Positions 1 through 8,706 of a DNA stretch of 64,000 nucleotides are shown in pieces. The notes under the pieces were generated by a model. The model was not told the origin of the DNA and searched no databases. It saw only the letters and a program-made list of their open reading frames with translations. This DNA comes from Arthrobacter sp. Hiyo4 (GTDB lineage Bacteria > Actinomycetota > Actinomycetes > Actinomycetales > Micrococcaceae), in contig AP014718.1 in the NCBI GenBank assembly GCA_002370555.1, positions 372,001 to 436,000 on the forward strand. The letters run 5' to 3'. Every line of letters begins with the position of its first letter. Within the stretch, counting starts at the first letter, position 1. The translations under genes were made by a program, and so were the position numbers.

Positions 1-787
1 GGACGCCGTCCTCCACCACCACGTGGGCCGAAAACACCGGCACGCCGGACGTGATGGTCCAGATGTGGATGTCATGGACGTCAACCACTCCTTCAACGCT
101 GAGAATGTGCTCGCGGATCATCTGCACCTCCACGCCTTTGGGGGTTGCCTCCAGCAGGACATCCACCACATCCCGCAGCAGGCTCCAGGCCCGCGGCAGG
201 ATCATCAGGGCGATGAGCACGGAGGCGATCGTATCGGCGGCCTGGTAGCCGGTGAACATGATGACCAGGGCGGCCACGATGACGGCGGATGAGCCCAGCA
301 GGTCGCCCAGCACTTCAAGGTAGGCGCCCCGGACGTTCAGGCTGTCCTGGTGCGCGCCGCGCAGGATCAGCAGCGAAACGAGGTTTGCCACGGCGCCCAG
401 GATGGCGGCGAACAGCATGATGTCGGTGTGGACCTCGGGCGCGGAGCCGATCCTCCGGATGGCCTCGGTGAAGATGACCACCGAGATGACAATCAGGATC
501 AGCGCGTTGGCCATGGCGGCCAGGACCTCGGCACGCTGGTAGCCGTAGGTCCGCAGGTCACTCGCCGGGCGTCCGGCGATCCAGGCGGCAAGGAGCGCGA
601 TGGTCACGCCGGCCGCGTCGGAGAGCATGTGGCCGGCGTCCGCCAGCAGGGCCAATGATCCGGACAGTACCGCGCCGATCACCTGGACCACCACCACCGC
701 CAGGGTGATGGCCAGGACGGCGATGAGCCGTTTGCGATGCCGGCCTGTCGCCGTGATCCCGTGTGTGTGGCTGTGGTCGTGTCCCAT
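1..787 (-). CDS. CDF-family cation efflux protein (CzcD/ZitB type), 3' end cut by window
   Basis: Membrane exporter predicted to remove Zn2+ or similar divalent cations in exchange for protons. About 262 residues are visible from ATG at 787; the frame is open to the window edge, so the C-terminus lies outside. The start is His-rich (MGHDHSHTHG), followed by hydrophobic segments. TM2 carries the metal motif ADAGHMLSDA. TM5 reads EVLGD, with Glu where many homologues have His. The C-terminal cytoplasmic domain is recognisable (DVHDIHIWTI). It starts 11 bp from the stop of the metallopeptidase gene on the same strand. The family is clear; the metal is not. Confidence 0.93.
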   Translation of the reverse strand, partial: MGHDHSHTHGITATGRHRKRLIAVLAITLAVVVVQVIGAVLSGSLALLADAGHMLSDAAGVTIALLAAWIAGRPASDLRTYGYQRAEVLAAMANALILIVISVVIFTEAIRRIGSAPEVHTDIMLFAAILGAVANLVSLLILRGAHQDSLNVRGAYLEVLGDLLGSSAVIVAALVIMFTGYQAADTIASVLIALMILPRAWSLLRDVVDVLLEATPKGVEVQMIREHILSVEGVVDVHDIHIWTITSGVPVFSAHVVVEDGV

Positions 788-797
788 GCCTACAAGG

Positions 798-1226
798 CTA
801 GTCCCAGCCGAGCTCGTGCAGCCGCCGGTCATCGATGCCGAAGTGGTGGGCGATCTCGTGGACCACCGTCACGGCCACTTCCTGGATCACTTCGTCGCGG
901 GACCCACAGATGTCCAGGATGGGTTGGCGGAAGATGGTGATCCGGTCCGGCAGCGAACCGGCATCCCACCATGAATCCCGTTCCGTCAAGGGAACACCCT
1001 CATAGAGGCCCAGCAGAACGGCGTCCGGGTCCTCGCCCGGGCCGGGCACGTAGTCGTCCTCGACAAACACCGCCACGTTGTCCATGGCGGCCGCAAGCTT
1101 GGCGGGGATCAGGCCCAGGGCATCGGTGACGGCCGCCTCGAAATCGTCGGCGGACATCTCAAACGGACCAGACTCTTGCGGGCCATCCGGGATGATGGGC
1201 AGGCCGGGCGGCAGGTTGGCGGGCAT
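798..1226 (-). CDS. Small zincin-like metallopeptidase family protein
   Basis: A 142-residue intact protein with a C-terminal HEIAHHFGIDDRRLHELG signature. HExxH and a downstream His/Glu match the small 'metallopeptidase family' (formerly DUF1025) common in actinobacteria. No signal peptide or membrane segment, so it is probably cytoplasmic. Family members are about 120-150 residues, so the length is normal. The physiological substrate is unknown. It lies just upstream of the cation exporter on the same strand, so the two may be co-transcribed. Assignment rests on the motif and length. Confidence 0.85.
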   Translation of the reverse strand: MPANLPPGLPIIPDGPQESGPFEMSADDFEAAVTDALGLIPAKLAAAMDNVAVFVEDDYVPGPGEDPDAVLLGLYEGVPLTERDSWWDAGSLPDRITIFRQPILDICGSRDEVIQEVAVTVVHEIAHHFGIDDRRLHELGWD

Positions 1227-1298
1227 AAGCAGACTCTAGTCGGCAGCCCGGCCGGCGCGCATACTGAAACCCGTCCCTGACCGCCTGTGAGGAGCCTG

Positions 1299-1928
1299 AT
1301 GTCCGTCCGCCATCGCCTGTTTGCCGCCATGTACGACACATTGTCGGCCCCTGTGGAACGCCGGGAGCTCGCCCCTCGCCGGGCGCGGCTGCTTTCCGGG
1401 CTGACGGGAACCGTGGTGGACGTCGGCGCGGGCACCGGGGCCAACCTGCGGCATTTCCGCCACGCTGGGCGGGTAATCCTCGTAGAGCCGGACCGCTACA
1501 TGCGGGCCAGATTGAGCTCCCGGCTCGGGGAATCATCGGTTCCGGTGGAGGTTTCCGACGCCGATGCGGAGCACCTGCCGCTGCCGGACGGCGCGGCGGA
1601 CGCTGTGGTGTTCACCCTGGTTCTTTGTTCGGTGCCGGATCAGCGGCTTGCCCTGATGGAGGCCCGCAGGGTGCTCAAACCCGGCGGGACACTCGCGGTG
1701 CTGGAACATGTCCGCGGACAGGGCCGGGCGGCCCGCTGGCAGGACAGGCTGGACGGTCTGTGGGGCCGCTGCGTGGCGCCCGGGTGCCACATCAACCGGA
1801 ACACGGTGGCATCCATCGGCGAAGCCGGGTTCGAATTCACGGAAATCAGCAGGTTGGAAGCCCCGGCGTTTGCCCTGGCCACGCCCATCATCGTGGGTAC
1901 GGCAGTGCCGAGCCCGACGGGTCACTGA
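1299..1928 (+). CDS. Class I SAM-dependent methyltransferase
   Basis: About 209 residues. Motif I is VDVGAGTGANLRH, followed by an acidic residue closing beta-2 (LVEPDRYM), motif II DAVVFTLVLCSV and a post-motif LKPGGTLAVLEH: a complete Rossmann methyltransferase of the UbiE/METTL7-like type. The acceptor cannot be inferred. I prefer ATG 1299 (GGAG at 1291-1294) over an in-frame GTG at 1287. The stop overlaps the 3' end of the convergent DMT transporter gene by 7 bp. Confidence 0.85.
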   Translation: MSVRHRLFAAMYDTLSAPVERRELAPRRARLLSGLTGTVVDVGAGTGANLRHFRHAGRVILVEPDRYMRARLSSRLGESSVPVEVSDADAEHLPLPDGAADAVVFTLVLCSVPDQRLALMEARRVLKPGGTLAVLEHVRGQGRAARWQDRLDGLWGRCVAPGCHINRNTVASIGEAGFEFTEISRLEAPAFALATPIIVGTAVPSPTGH

Positions 1929-2882
1929 ATGTAGCGCCCCTTCCGGGACCTGCGGCGCGTCAGGCCCACGCCCACCAGGCACACCGCGCCGCCCACGAGG
2001 CCCAGCACGGCGGGGACTTCGCTGAGGACCAGCCAGGAGATCAGGATGGTGGTGCCTGGCACCAGGTAGGTGGTGGCCGCCAGTTTTCCCGCGTCAATCA
2101 GGGACAGTGCGTAGGCCCAGGTGGTGAACGCTATGGCGGTGGGGAAGACGCCCAGATACACCAGGCCCAGTGTTGCCGGCAGCGGGGCCGACTGCAGTTC
2201 GGACACCAGCTGGCCGCTGAAGGGCAGGCAGCAGACGGCCCCACCATGATGCCGAACCAGGTGGCCTGGCCTGCCGGGAACTTCCGCAACACCGGCTTCT
2301 GGATGATGACGCTGACGGCGGCGAGCACGGCGGCAAGGAGGCAGAGCAGCACGCCCGCCACATCCGCCGTCGAACGTTCCCCGGAACCTGAGCCGGATCC
2401 GAGCGCGATCAGCGCCACCCCGCTGAACGCCACCAGGCTGCCGATTATCAGCCAGCGCGGGAAGCCCTCCTTCAGGAAGAAGCCGGCCATGATGGCAACG
2501 AGGATGGGGTTGACGTTGATCAGCAGCGCGGCGGTCCCGGCGTCCAGCAGGTGTTCCGCCGCGTTCAGGGCCACGTTGTAGCCGCCGAACCACATCACGC
2601 CGTACCCCAGGATGGGCCACCATTCGCGGCCTTGCGGCAGCACTCGGCTTTTGGCCAGCTGCGGCAGCACCAGTGCACCGAGCACGACGGCGGCAACCGC
2701 CAGCCTGCCCAGGGTCAGGGATCCGGGGGAGAAGGTGGGCCGATGGCCCGGATCCCCACGAAGGCGGAGGCCCAGAGCACCACGGTGACCACCACGGCGG
2801 CGACGCCGAGCGCATTTGTTCGGCCAGGTGGTGGGCGAAGCGGCGTGGTTGTTGCGGCGCGGGGAGGGGTGCTTGAAGCCAT
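1922..2882 (-). CDS. DMT superfamily (EamA) transporter, two frame breaks
   Basis: Drug/metabolite-type exporter with about ten hydrophobic segments in two EamA repeats. The N-terminus from ATG 2882 (ALGVAAVVVTVVLWASAFVG) is one frame. Near 2738 the reading moves to a second frame (LVLPQLAKS...GIMVG), and near 2240 to a third (AVCCLPFSGQ...RRRSRKGRYIQ). Both breaks are repaired by one missing base beside GGCC/GGGG runs. With them repaired the length (about 320 residues) is normal for EamA proteins. The substrate is unknown. It converges on the methyltransferase gene. Sequence error is more likely than a true pseudogene. Confidence 0.85.
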
Positions 2883-2935
2883 GCTGCCAATCTATCCCCG
2901 CGGCGACGCCGGCAGCTGGCGGGAATCGGTCACGT

Positions 2936-3984
2936 CTAGTCGAGTTTCTGCCAATCCCCGGCCGCCCACTCCAGGAGCCGCTCCAGGGGCCAGGTGGTCA
3001 CAATGCGCTCCGCGGGAACGTTGTTGTGCGCGGCGCGGGCCGCACCGTACTGGAGGAAGTCGAGCTGGCCCGGAGCGTGGGCGTCGCTGTCGATCGAGAA
3101 CAGGCAACCGGCGTCGAGGGCCAGCTGGATCAGGTCGTCCGGCGGGTCCTGCCGCTCGGGGCGGGAGTTGATTTCCACCGCCACGTTGGATTCTGCGCAC
3201 GCCGCGAAGACCTTGCGGGCATCGAAGTCCGATTGCGGGCGCGTTCCGCGGGAACCCTCCACCAGGCGTCCGGTGCAGTGGCCCAGCACGTTGGTGCGGG
3301 GGTTCCGGATGCCCTGGAGCATCCGCCGGGTCATGGTGTCGCGGTCTGCCCGGAGCTTCGAATGGACACTGGCCACCACAATATCCAGCCGGTCCAGCAT
3401 CTCCGGTGACTGGTCCAGTTCGCCGGATTCCAGGATGTCCACCTCGATGCCGGTCAGGAGCCGGAATCCGTCCTCCTTGCCGTCAGCTGCGGAGGCGGCG
3501 TTGATGACGGCCACAACGCCGAGCTGTTCGGTCAGGCGCTCTGCGCTGAGCCCGTTGGCGATGGTCAGGTTCGGAGAGTGGTCTGTCAGGGCCAGGTACT
3601 CGCGGCCCAGAAGTCTGGCGGCGTTTGCCATGAGCTGGATGGGGGAGCCGCCGTCGGACCAATCGCTGTGGCTGTGGAGGTCGCCGCGGAGTGCCGCGTG
3701 GAGTTCGGCCCCGCCGTCCGCCAGAGGCGCCGCGCTGCGCTGGCGCAAGTCTTCAAGGTACTCGGGCACCTCGCCGTCCACTGCCTGCCGGACCACCTGG
3801 TAGGTCCTGTCACCGATGCCCTTCATGCTCTTGAGCCTGCCGTCCCGGGCCGGGCAGCCACCTCGGAAGGATCAAGCCCGGCGATGATCCCCGCCGCCTT
3901 CCGGAAAGCCTGGACTTTGAAGGTGGCAGCGCGTTCCCGTTCCAACCAGAAAGCAATTTCATTGAGTGCGGCGACGGCATCCAT
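2936..3984 (-). CDS. PHP domain phosphoesterase (PolX/HisK-like), one frame break
   Basis: The N-terminal part from ATG 3984 (MDAVAALNEIAFWLERERA) resembles the helix-hairpin-helix region seen before PHP domains in PolX-like proteins. The PHP domain follows with metal motifs RGDLHSHSDWSDG, LALTDHS, TGIEVDIL, ASVHSKL and IDSDAHAP. The frame breaks near 3843, where CGGCCCGGG should read CGGGCCCGGG. The repaired protein is about 350 residues. There is no polymerase catalytic domain, so it is a stand-alone metal-dependent phosphoesterase; its substrate is unknown. Confidence 0.85.
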
Positions 3985-4150
3985 CTGTCCATCTTCGCGT
4001 GGTCCGGCCGCTTCAGTCAGGTGTCTGGGAATCGATTTTGAGTTATTCCCGCCGAGGCCCTATAGTTTTAGAGTCCAGTTCGGAGCAACTGCAAAACGAA
4101 GACTGAGAGCCTCGGCTCGAAGCCTTTTATTTTGTGCCGAACGGGTTCTG

Positions 4151-4223
4151 GCCCCCATCGTCTAGCGGCCTAGGACACCGCCCTTTCACGGCGGCGGCAC
4201 GGGTTCGAATCCCGTTGGGGGTA
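4151..4223 (+). tRNA. tRNA-Glu (UUC)
   Basis: Cloverleaf with anticodon TTC in the loop CCTTTCACG, T-loop GGTTCGAATCC, and acceptor arms GCCCCCA and TGGGGGT (first pair G-U). CCA is not encoded. First of three tRNAs in the same direction. Confidence 0.97.
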
Positions 4224-4313
4224 CACAAGGAACTGGTCTGGCAGGCTGAAAACGTCTGGTAAGCTGGAAGCCTTGAAAAAAGCGGTAGCGATGCCGCACA
4301 GCAAGAAAATCAA

Positions 4314-4387
4314 GGCCCTGTAGCGCAGTTGGTTAGCGCGCCGCCCTGTCACGGCGGAGGTCGCGGGTTCAAGTCCCGTCAGGGTCG
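4314..4387 (+). tRNA. tRNA-Asp (GUC)
   Basis: Cloverleaf with anticodon GTC (CCTGTCACG), T-loop GGTTCAAGTCC, and acceptor arms GGCCCTG and CAGGGTC. The discriminator is G at 4387; CCA is not encoded. Confidence 0.97.
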
Positions 4388-4435
4388 CTCTGATTGCCGG
4401 AAGAAATTCCGGCGGTCAAGGTGACATGTCACCTA

Positions 4436-4511
4436 GGCTCTGTAGCTCAGTTGGTAGAGCGTTCGACTGAAAATCGAAAGGTCACCGGATCGACGCCGGT
4501 CGGAGCCACCA
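4436..4511 (+). tRNA. tRNA-Phe (GAA)
   Basis: Anticodon GAA in ACTGAAAATC, acceptor arms GGCTCTG and CGGAGCC, discriminator A and an encoded CCA at 4509-4511. Last gene of the tRNA cluster; a terminator follows at once. Confidence 0.97.
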
Positions 4512-4517
4512 CTGGGA

Positions 4518-4550
4518 AGCATCAGTTCTTCGGAACTGGTGCTTTTCTTC
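4518..4550 (+). terminator. Rho-independent terminator after the tRNA cluster
   Basis: Stem of 11 bp (AGCATCAGTTC with GAACTGGTGCT, one G-U pair) closed by a TTCG tetraloop and followed by TTTTCTTCTTT. It begins 6 bp after tRNA-Phe. Confidence 0.9.
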
Positions 4551-4857
4551 TTTAACCCCATCATCGATGACGAGGCTGCCTCCGGCCCGCGACGCGCACT
4601 TTCGCCTCCGACCCGCAAGCGGTCCTGTGACGCGCAGATGCTCCTTCGACGCGCATATTCGAGTGTCGTCATGGTTTTTGCGAGTCCGTGGCGAATTTGC
4701 GAGTCATGAGGATGCTCCGGGTGGGATGGTCACAACGGCGCCATCCCGTGGCGCCGCGTCAGGAGGGCTGCGGAAAGTTCTTCAAGACGTGTGCTCGTCT
4801 TCTCCGCGTGGACGACGGCGACCCCAGCACCCGCTGCACGGGACCGGGCGGTACGCG
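4551..4857. other. About 300 bp without a recognisable gene
   Basis: No reading frame here shows family similarity by eye. The stretch holds three spaced copies of GACGCGCA (about 4591, 4629 and 4648), each preceded by C or T. It separates the tRNA terminator from the truncated GH32 remnant and may be scar sequence from loss of the GH32 5' half. Confidence 0.5.
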
Positions 4858-5749
4858 GGAGATTCGTACACTGTGGGAGATGCCTGAAGTCCTGGAGGTT
4901 CCCGTGGAAGGGATGGACGGGCGGCGCTGGGTCAAGCTCCTCAGCATCAACCCAGGGGGCATAGCTGGCGGCTCAGGCCTGCAGTACTTCACGGGAGAGT
5001 TCGACGGCGTGACATTCCGTGCCCAGGGTGCCGCCGGCCCGGAGGCTCCGCTGCAGGACCACCAGTGGGTGGATTATGGCGCGGATTTCTACGCGGCCAC
5101 CACCATTTCCGGCGCCCCTGGCGGCAAGCCCGTCCTCTTCGGCTGGATGGGGAACTGGGACTACGCCCAGAAGATGCCCACCACTCCGTGGCGCCGCGCC
5201 ATGGCAATTCCCCGCGAGCTGACGCTCTCTGGTGGCAGCAGCAACGGTAACGACGACGGCGGCAGGCCCGCCTGGCGGTCGTCCATCGCCTCCGTGCCTG
5301 CTGGAGTTTTGTCCAGTGGCGCTGCCTCCGAGCGGCAACTGACCGTTGCCGATGAAAGCAAGCCGCTGGGCGAGGACTTCTCCTCCAGGTCCCGGCTCCT
5401 TGATGTTGAACTGACGCCGGACGGCGCTGCGGAGGCCGGAATCGAACTGCGCGGGCCCAAAATCCGTTACCAGGCACAGTCCGGCGCTCTGACGGTTGAC
5501 CGGTCCGCGGCAGGGACTTCAGACTTTTCGGACAAGTTCAGCCCTTACCACGAAGTGAGCGTCCCACTGGCGGACGAAAAACTGAAGCTGCGGCTCCTGA
5601 TCGCTACCTCCTCGGTGGTAGTGTTTCGCCCCCGCAAGCGGCACTGTTGTCACAGATCTCCTCCTGCCGACTGGTCCAACACTGACACGTCGGTGTTCAG
5701 TGAAGGCGGAAAGACCGGATTTACGCTGACCGGCCGGAAGCTGGCCTGA
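4858..5749 (+). pseudogene. Truncated GH32 beta-fructosidase (levanase/invertase) remnant
   Basis: The C-terminal half of a GH32 enzyme. Visible blocks: LWEMPEVLEVPVEG, matching the WECPDLF acid/base motif region with EC changed to EM; INPGGIAGGSGLQYFTGEFDG; DYGADFYAATT; GWMGNWDYAQ; PWRRAMAIPREL; and a beta-sandwich ending VFSEGGKTGFTLTG. The N-terminal catalytic part with the WMNDPNG nucleophile and RDPK motif is absent, and no start codon or ribosome-binding site is evident. Near 5625 the frame also slips and later returns. It cannot be a functional glycosidase. Its place directly after a tRNA cluster fits loss of DNA at an integration hotspot (inference). Confidence 0.82.
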
Positions 5750-5820
5750 CTCACCACGGATTCCCGTGCGTTCCCACACGCAGGGGATAGGGTTGGGAAC
5801 AACAGAAGGGGAAGTGTCTG

Positions 5821-6311
5821 ATGGAATACCAGAACCCACAACCCGATGCGGGCGTCGAGCGCCAGCATGCTGCCAGCCAGCCTGCTACCAGCCACCATGC
5901 CGCCAGCCAGGCGCTCGTGCCCGGTCATGGCCGCACCGTGATCGCTGAGACCGCCGTGGCAAAAGTTGCCGGCATCGCTGCCCGTGCCGTGCCCGGCGTC
6001 TATTCTTTGGGCTCGGCTCCGTCGCGTGCGCTGGGGCCATCCGGGACGCCGTCGGCAGTTCGGACCACGCTGCCGGCGTCCGTGCCGAGGTCGGTGAGAC
6101 GCAAGTGGCGGTGGACATCAGCCTGGTGGCCTCCTACGGGTCGCCGCTGCATTCGCTGGCCGATCAGGTCAGGGCAGCTGTCTACCGTGCGGTCGAGGAA
6201 CTCGTCGGCCTGCAGGTCATTGAAGTGAACGTCGAAATAACCGATGTCTATGTGGCGCCGCCGGTGAAGGCCGGAGCCCCTGCCGTCGCGGAGAGGGAGG
6301 CAATGCTGTGA
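5821..6311 (+). CDS. Asp23/Gls24-family envelope stress protein, one frame break
   Basis: First gene of a tight five-gene operon. A low-complexity Ala/His/Gln N-terminus precedes TVIAETAVAKVAGIAARAVPGVYSLG, the usual Asp23 start. Near 6034 one G is missing in CTGGGGCC; the reading then continues AIRDAVGSSDHAAGVRAEVG, followed by VAVDISLVASYGSPL and VNVEITDVYV. The repaired length is about 163 residues. Asp23-type proteins sit at the inner membrane surface through AmaP-like anchors and help with cell-envelope and alkaline stress. ATG 5821 is preceded by a GGGGAAG ribosome-binding site. The stop overlaps the next start. Confidence 0.88.
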
Positions 6312-6499
6312 ATCTGACCGTTGTGGGGATCGCCATGGGCGCCTTCGTAGCGTTTATGTCCTTCCAGTTCGGGCTGTGGGGCTTCCTGGTCTCGCTCCTG
6401 TTTATGGCCGTCGGCGCCCTCCTGGGCCGCGCAGCGGAAGGGAAACTGGACCTGCGCGGCGTCCTGGATGCCATCATCGGCCGGCGCTCCTCGTCATGA
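6308..6499 (+). CDS. Small membrane protein of the Asp23 operon (DUF2273-like)
   Basis: 63 residues starting at GTG 6308, which overlaps the preceding stop. Two hydrophobic segments (VVGIAMGAFVAFMSFQFGLW and GFLVSLLFMAVGALLGRAA) precede a short basic tail. Size, topology and position match the small DUF2273-type proteins found between Asp23 paralogues in Gram-positive genomes. It is probably a membrane partner for the Asp23 complex. Its ATGA overlap with the next gene implies translational coupling. Confidence 0.75.
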   Translation: MNLTVVGIAMGAFVAFMSFQFGLWGFLVSLLFMAVGALLGRAAEGKLDLRGVLDAIIGRRSSS

Positions 6500-6876
6500 C
6501 GTCAGGGGCGCGATCCATCCAGGGGCGGGTCCTGAGCGGACACAACCGCATCAGCACGCAGGCCCTGACCAGCCTTGCCAGGACAGCGGCCGCGGAGGCC
6601 CTCGGTGTTGAGCCCCATGATGTCCGGGCGGACTGGACGGACGACGACGGCCTGCTGGCGTTATCGCTGGTGTCACCTATCAGGATCCCGCCCCTGGCCA
6701 CCGTGCTGAGGGACGCAGGCCGGGTGGCCGCATTCGGTGGATCTATTTGGGACCGGACGGTCGATGCCAAATCCAGGATCCTTTCGACGGTCACGGCCCT
6801 CAGCGGCGCCAGCCTGAGCAGGGTGGATATCCGCATCAGCGGCGTTAAGCCGATCGAGGGAGGCCGGGTCCGGTGA
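6496..6876 (+). CDS. Second, divergent Asp23-like operon protein
   Basis: 126 residues from ATG 6496 (ATGA overlap). The sequence GHNRISTQALTSLARTAAAEALGVEPHDVRAD and the later VDIRISGV resemble the N-terminal helix and last beta strand of Asp23 proteins, but the middle is diverged. It has no signal peptide or membrane segment. Operon position supports a soluble component of the same envelope complex. Family assignment is tentative. Confidence 0.6.
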   Translation: MTSGARSIQGRVLSGHNRISTQALTSLARTAAAEALGVEPHDVRADWTDDDGLLALSLVSPIRIPPLATVLRDAGRVAAFGGSIWDRTVDAKSRILSTVTALSGASLSRVDIRISGVKPIEGGRVR

Positions 6877-7532
6877 GCGGAGGATCAGTGGACGGGGACC
6901 TCGATTCGAGGCAACCAAGCCGCGCCCGAGCCCAGCCGCAACCCTATATGCGCAGGGTCGTCTACCGGGAAACCCATTCCTCGCGGGCAGTGGTGGCAAC
7001 ATTGGCCGCGGTCCTGGTGATGGGGCTGGCAGGCTACGGTCTGCTCGAATCTGCCGTTCACGCCATTGGCCAGCCGGCCTGGCTGATCGAACCGCAGCTT
7101 GCGGCGGAGCGCATCGTTGCACTTCCGGCGGGTATCCCGCCATTGCTGCTCGGTGCCAGCGGCTCCGTAGTAGCCATGGTGGGGCTGTTCTTCCTGTTCA
7201 ACGCCGTCCTCCCGGGAAGACGCGCCCGGCATGTGCTGAACGGCAGCACGCTGAACGGCAGCGGAATTTCGTCCGCCGTGGTGGTCGATGACGAGGTCAT
7301 AGCCTCCGCCCTGGCACGCAGCGCACGGCTCGCTGCCAATGTCACCCCGGAGCAGGTCATGGTGGTGGTGTCCCGACGGCAGATTATCGTCAACGTGCGC
7401 CCTACCTCAGGGGTTCCAGTAGCGGAAGCGGCGGTGCTGGCCGCGGTCCAGTACGAACTCAGCGGGATGTCACTGGTCCCGGTACCTGACGTCCGCGTAA
7501 ACATTTCCACCGTAGGAGTGATTGGAGCATGA
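6873..7532 (+). CDS. DUF6286-like membrane protein of the Asp23 operon
   Basis: 219 residues from GTG 6873 (GTGA overlap). A basic cytoplasmic N-terminus precedes two transmembrane segments (VVATLAAVLVMGLAGYGLL and LLLGASGSVVAMVGLFFLFN). The C-terminal domain, about 100 residues, ends DVRVNISTVGV, again Asp23-like beta structure. This arrangement matches the alkaline-shock-operon membrane proteins annotated DUF6286 in actinobacteria. It probably anchors the soluble Asp23 proteins. Its stop overlaps the next start. Confidence 0.7.
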   Translation: MSGGSVDGDLDSRQPSRARAQPQPYMRRVVYRETHSSRAVVATLAAVLVMGLAGYGLLESAVHAIGQPAWLIEPQLAAERIVALPAGIPPLLLGASGSVVAMVGLFFLFNAVLPGRRARHVLNGSTLNGSGISSAVVVDDEVIASALARSARLAANVTPEQVMVVVSRRQIIVNVRPTSGVPVAEAAVLAAVQYELSGMSLVPVPDVRVNISTVGVIGA

Positions 7533-8140
7533 CGGCCACACCCTCGCTCCTCAACCGGATCCTGCTCGGCATTCTCGGACTCAAGCTGCTCGCCGTGGGC
7601 ATCCTGCTCGTCCTGCTGGCCACGGTTCCACCAGTGGCAACCTGGTGGCATGCCTGGTCCGGATCGGCCTGGCGCAGCGTCAAACAATCCTTCGACAACA
7701 CCCGCTTTCCGGGACGTCCGGAAAGCTGGCTCTGGATTGTGACGGCGTTCGCCCTGCTGCTTCTGATTGGCCTGATGGTTGCCTGGATTGCGCAGCAGGG
7801 CAAAGGCCGGAGCCATTTGCTGGTGGCCGAGTACGATCCCGGGACAGTAGCCGGAGACGTCCGGATCAGCGGGGGAGTCGCGGAGCAAGCGTTGAAGCAC
7901 GCCTTGGCTGAACGGCCGGATCTGGCCGGTGCCACGGTGGCAACATACGATGTCCAGGGCAGCCCTGCCTTGAAAATCCGGCTCCAGCCGCGCCAGGGTG
8001 TGGCGCCGCATCTTCTTGCGGCCGAGGTCTCTGCCCTGGTGAACGCCTTGGACCAAGTGGTGGGAAAACAGACACCCGTCCTGATTCACATTGGTGCCGG
8101 GGCCAGGACGCGGTTCAGCCGCGCTGAGCGCGTCCGTTAG
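7529..8140 (+). CDS. amaP: AmaP-like alkaline shock membrane anchor protein
   Basis: 203 residues from ATG 7529 (ATGA overlap). Two transmembrane helices (ILLGILGLKLLAVGILLVLL and WLWIVTAFALLLLIGLMVAW) precede a cytoplasmic domain with VRISGGVAEQALKHALAE and a final VLIHIGAG. Two TM segments plus an Asp23-related tail is the AmaP layout. It is the last of five genes joined by 4-bp overlaps, so all five are probably made in fixed ratio. The name is by architecture and context. Confidence 0.72.
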   Translation: MTATPSLLNRILLGILGLKLLAVGILLVLLATVPPVATWWHAWSGSAWRSVKQSFDNTRFPGRPESWLWIVTAFALLLLIGLMVAWIAQQGKGRSHLLVAEYDPGTVAGDVRISGGVAEQALKHALAERPDLAGATVATYDVQGSPALKIRLQPRQGVAPHLLAAEVSALVNALDQVVGKQTPVLIHIGAGARTRFSRAERVR

Positions 8141-8244
8141 TGTGATCCGGGGGACGTCGGTTCGTGCCGATGCCGGCGAACATCACCAGGCAACGGGCCA
8201 CACCACTGTCCGGATGGAATAAGCGGGGAATCAAGGAGAACACC

Positions 8245-8517
8245 ATGAGCGAGCAAGTAACTGGCAGCGGAGCGGCAAGCGAAGGCGCGGCAAAAAAGGC
8301 CAAGGAATTCGCTGGCGAGGCTGCCGGGAACGTGAAGGAGTTCGCCGGCGAAGCTGCAGAAAACGTCAAGGAGTTCCTCGACGGCGACGTGGCTGAGAAT
8401 GCCAAGGAACTTGCTGGCGATGTTGCTGAAAACGCCAAGGAACTGGCCGGCAGCGTGACCGAGAACGTGAAGGGCTTTGGCGCGAAGATCGCCGGTCTGT
8501 TCAAGGGCGGCAAATAG
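8245..8517 (+). CDS. LEA-like amphipathic repeat protein
   Basis: 90 residues from ATG 8245 with ribosome-binding site AAGGAGA. Almost the whole protein is an 11-residue repeat (KEFAGEAAGNV, KEFAGEAAENV, KELAGDVAENA, KELAGSVTENV), rich in Lys, Glu and Ala and lacking Cys and Trp. It ends with a short GAKIAGLFKGGK. Such repeats form amphipathic helices on drying or on membranes, as in group 3 LEA proteins. It lies 104 bp after the AmaP-like gene and before a strong terminator, so it may belong to the same stress response. The specific role is inferred. Confidence 0.72.
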   Translation: MSEQVTGSGAASEGAAKKAKEFAGEAAGNVKEFAGEAAENVKEFLDGDVAENAKELAGDVAENAKELAGSVTENVKGFGAKIAGLFKGGK

Positions 8518-8548
8518 GCCCAACCTTGGGGTATGCCCCACTTTGCCT

Positions 8549-8587
8549 AAAGGGCGCCGCGCTCCCCGGGGGAGCGCGGCGCCCTTT
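8549..8587. terminator. Strong GC hairpin after the LEA-like gene
   Basis: Perfect inverted repeat of about 19 bp per arm (AAAGGGCGCCGCGCTCCCC and its complement), starting 31 bp after the stop. There is only a short T-run (TTT), typical of high-GC actinobacterial terminators. Confidence 0.85.
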
Positions 8588-8706
8588 CCATTGTGCGGCC
8601 TGTGCGCATGGCCCCATGTCCACGGCGGCCCGCAGCCACGCACAGCCTCGCTGAGGCGCCCAAACCACCTGGGCAGGGCCTAGATATCCTTTCGGACACA
8701 ACCGCG

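Noticed and set aside
4151-5749. Integrative element at the tRNA cluster
   Set aside because: No integrase, no duplicated tRNA 3' end and no mobility gene. Only a truncated GH32 gene suggests past loss.
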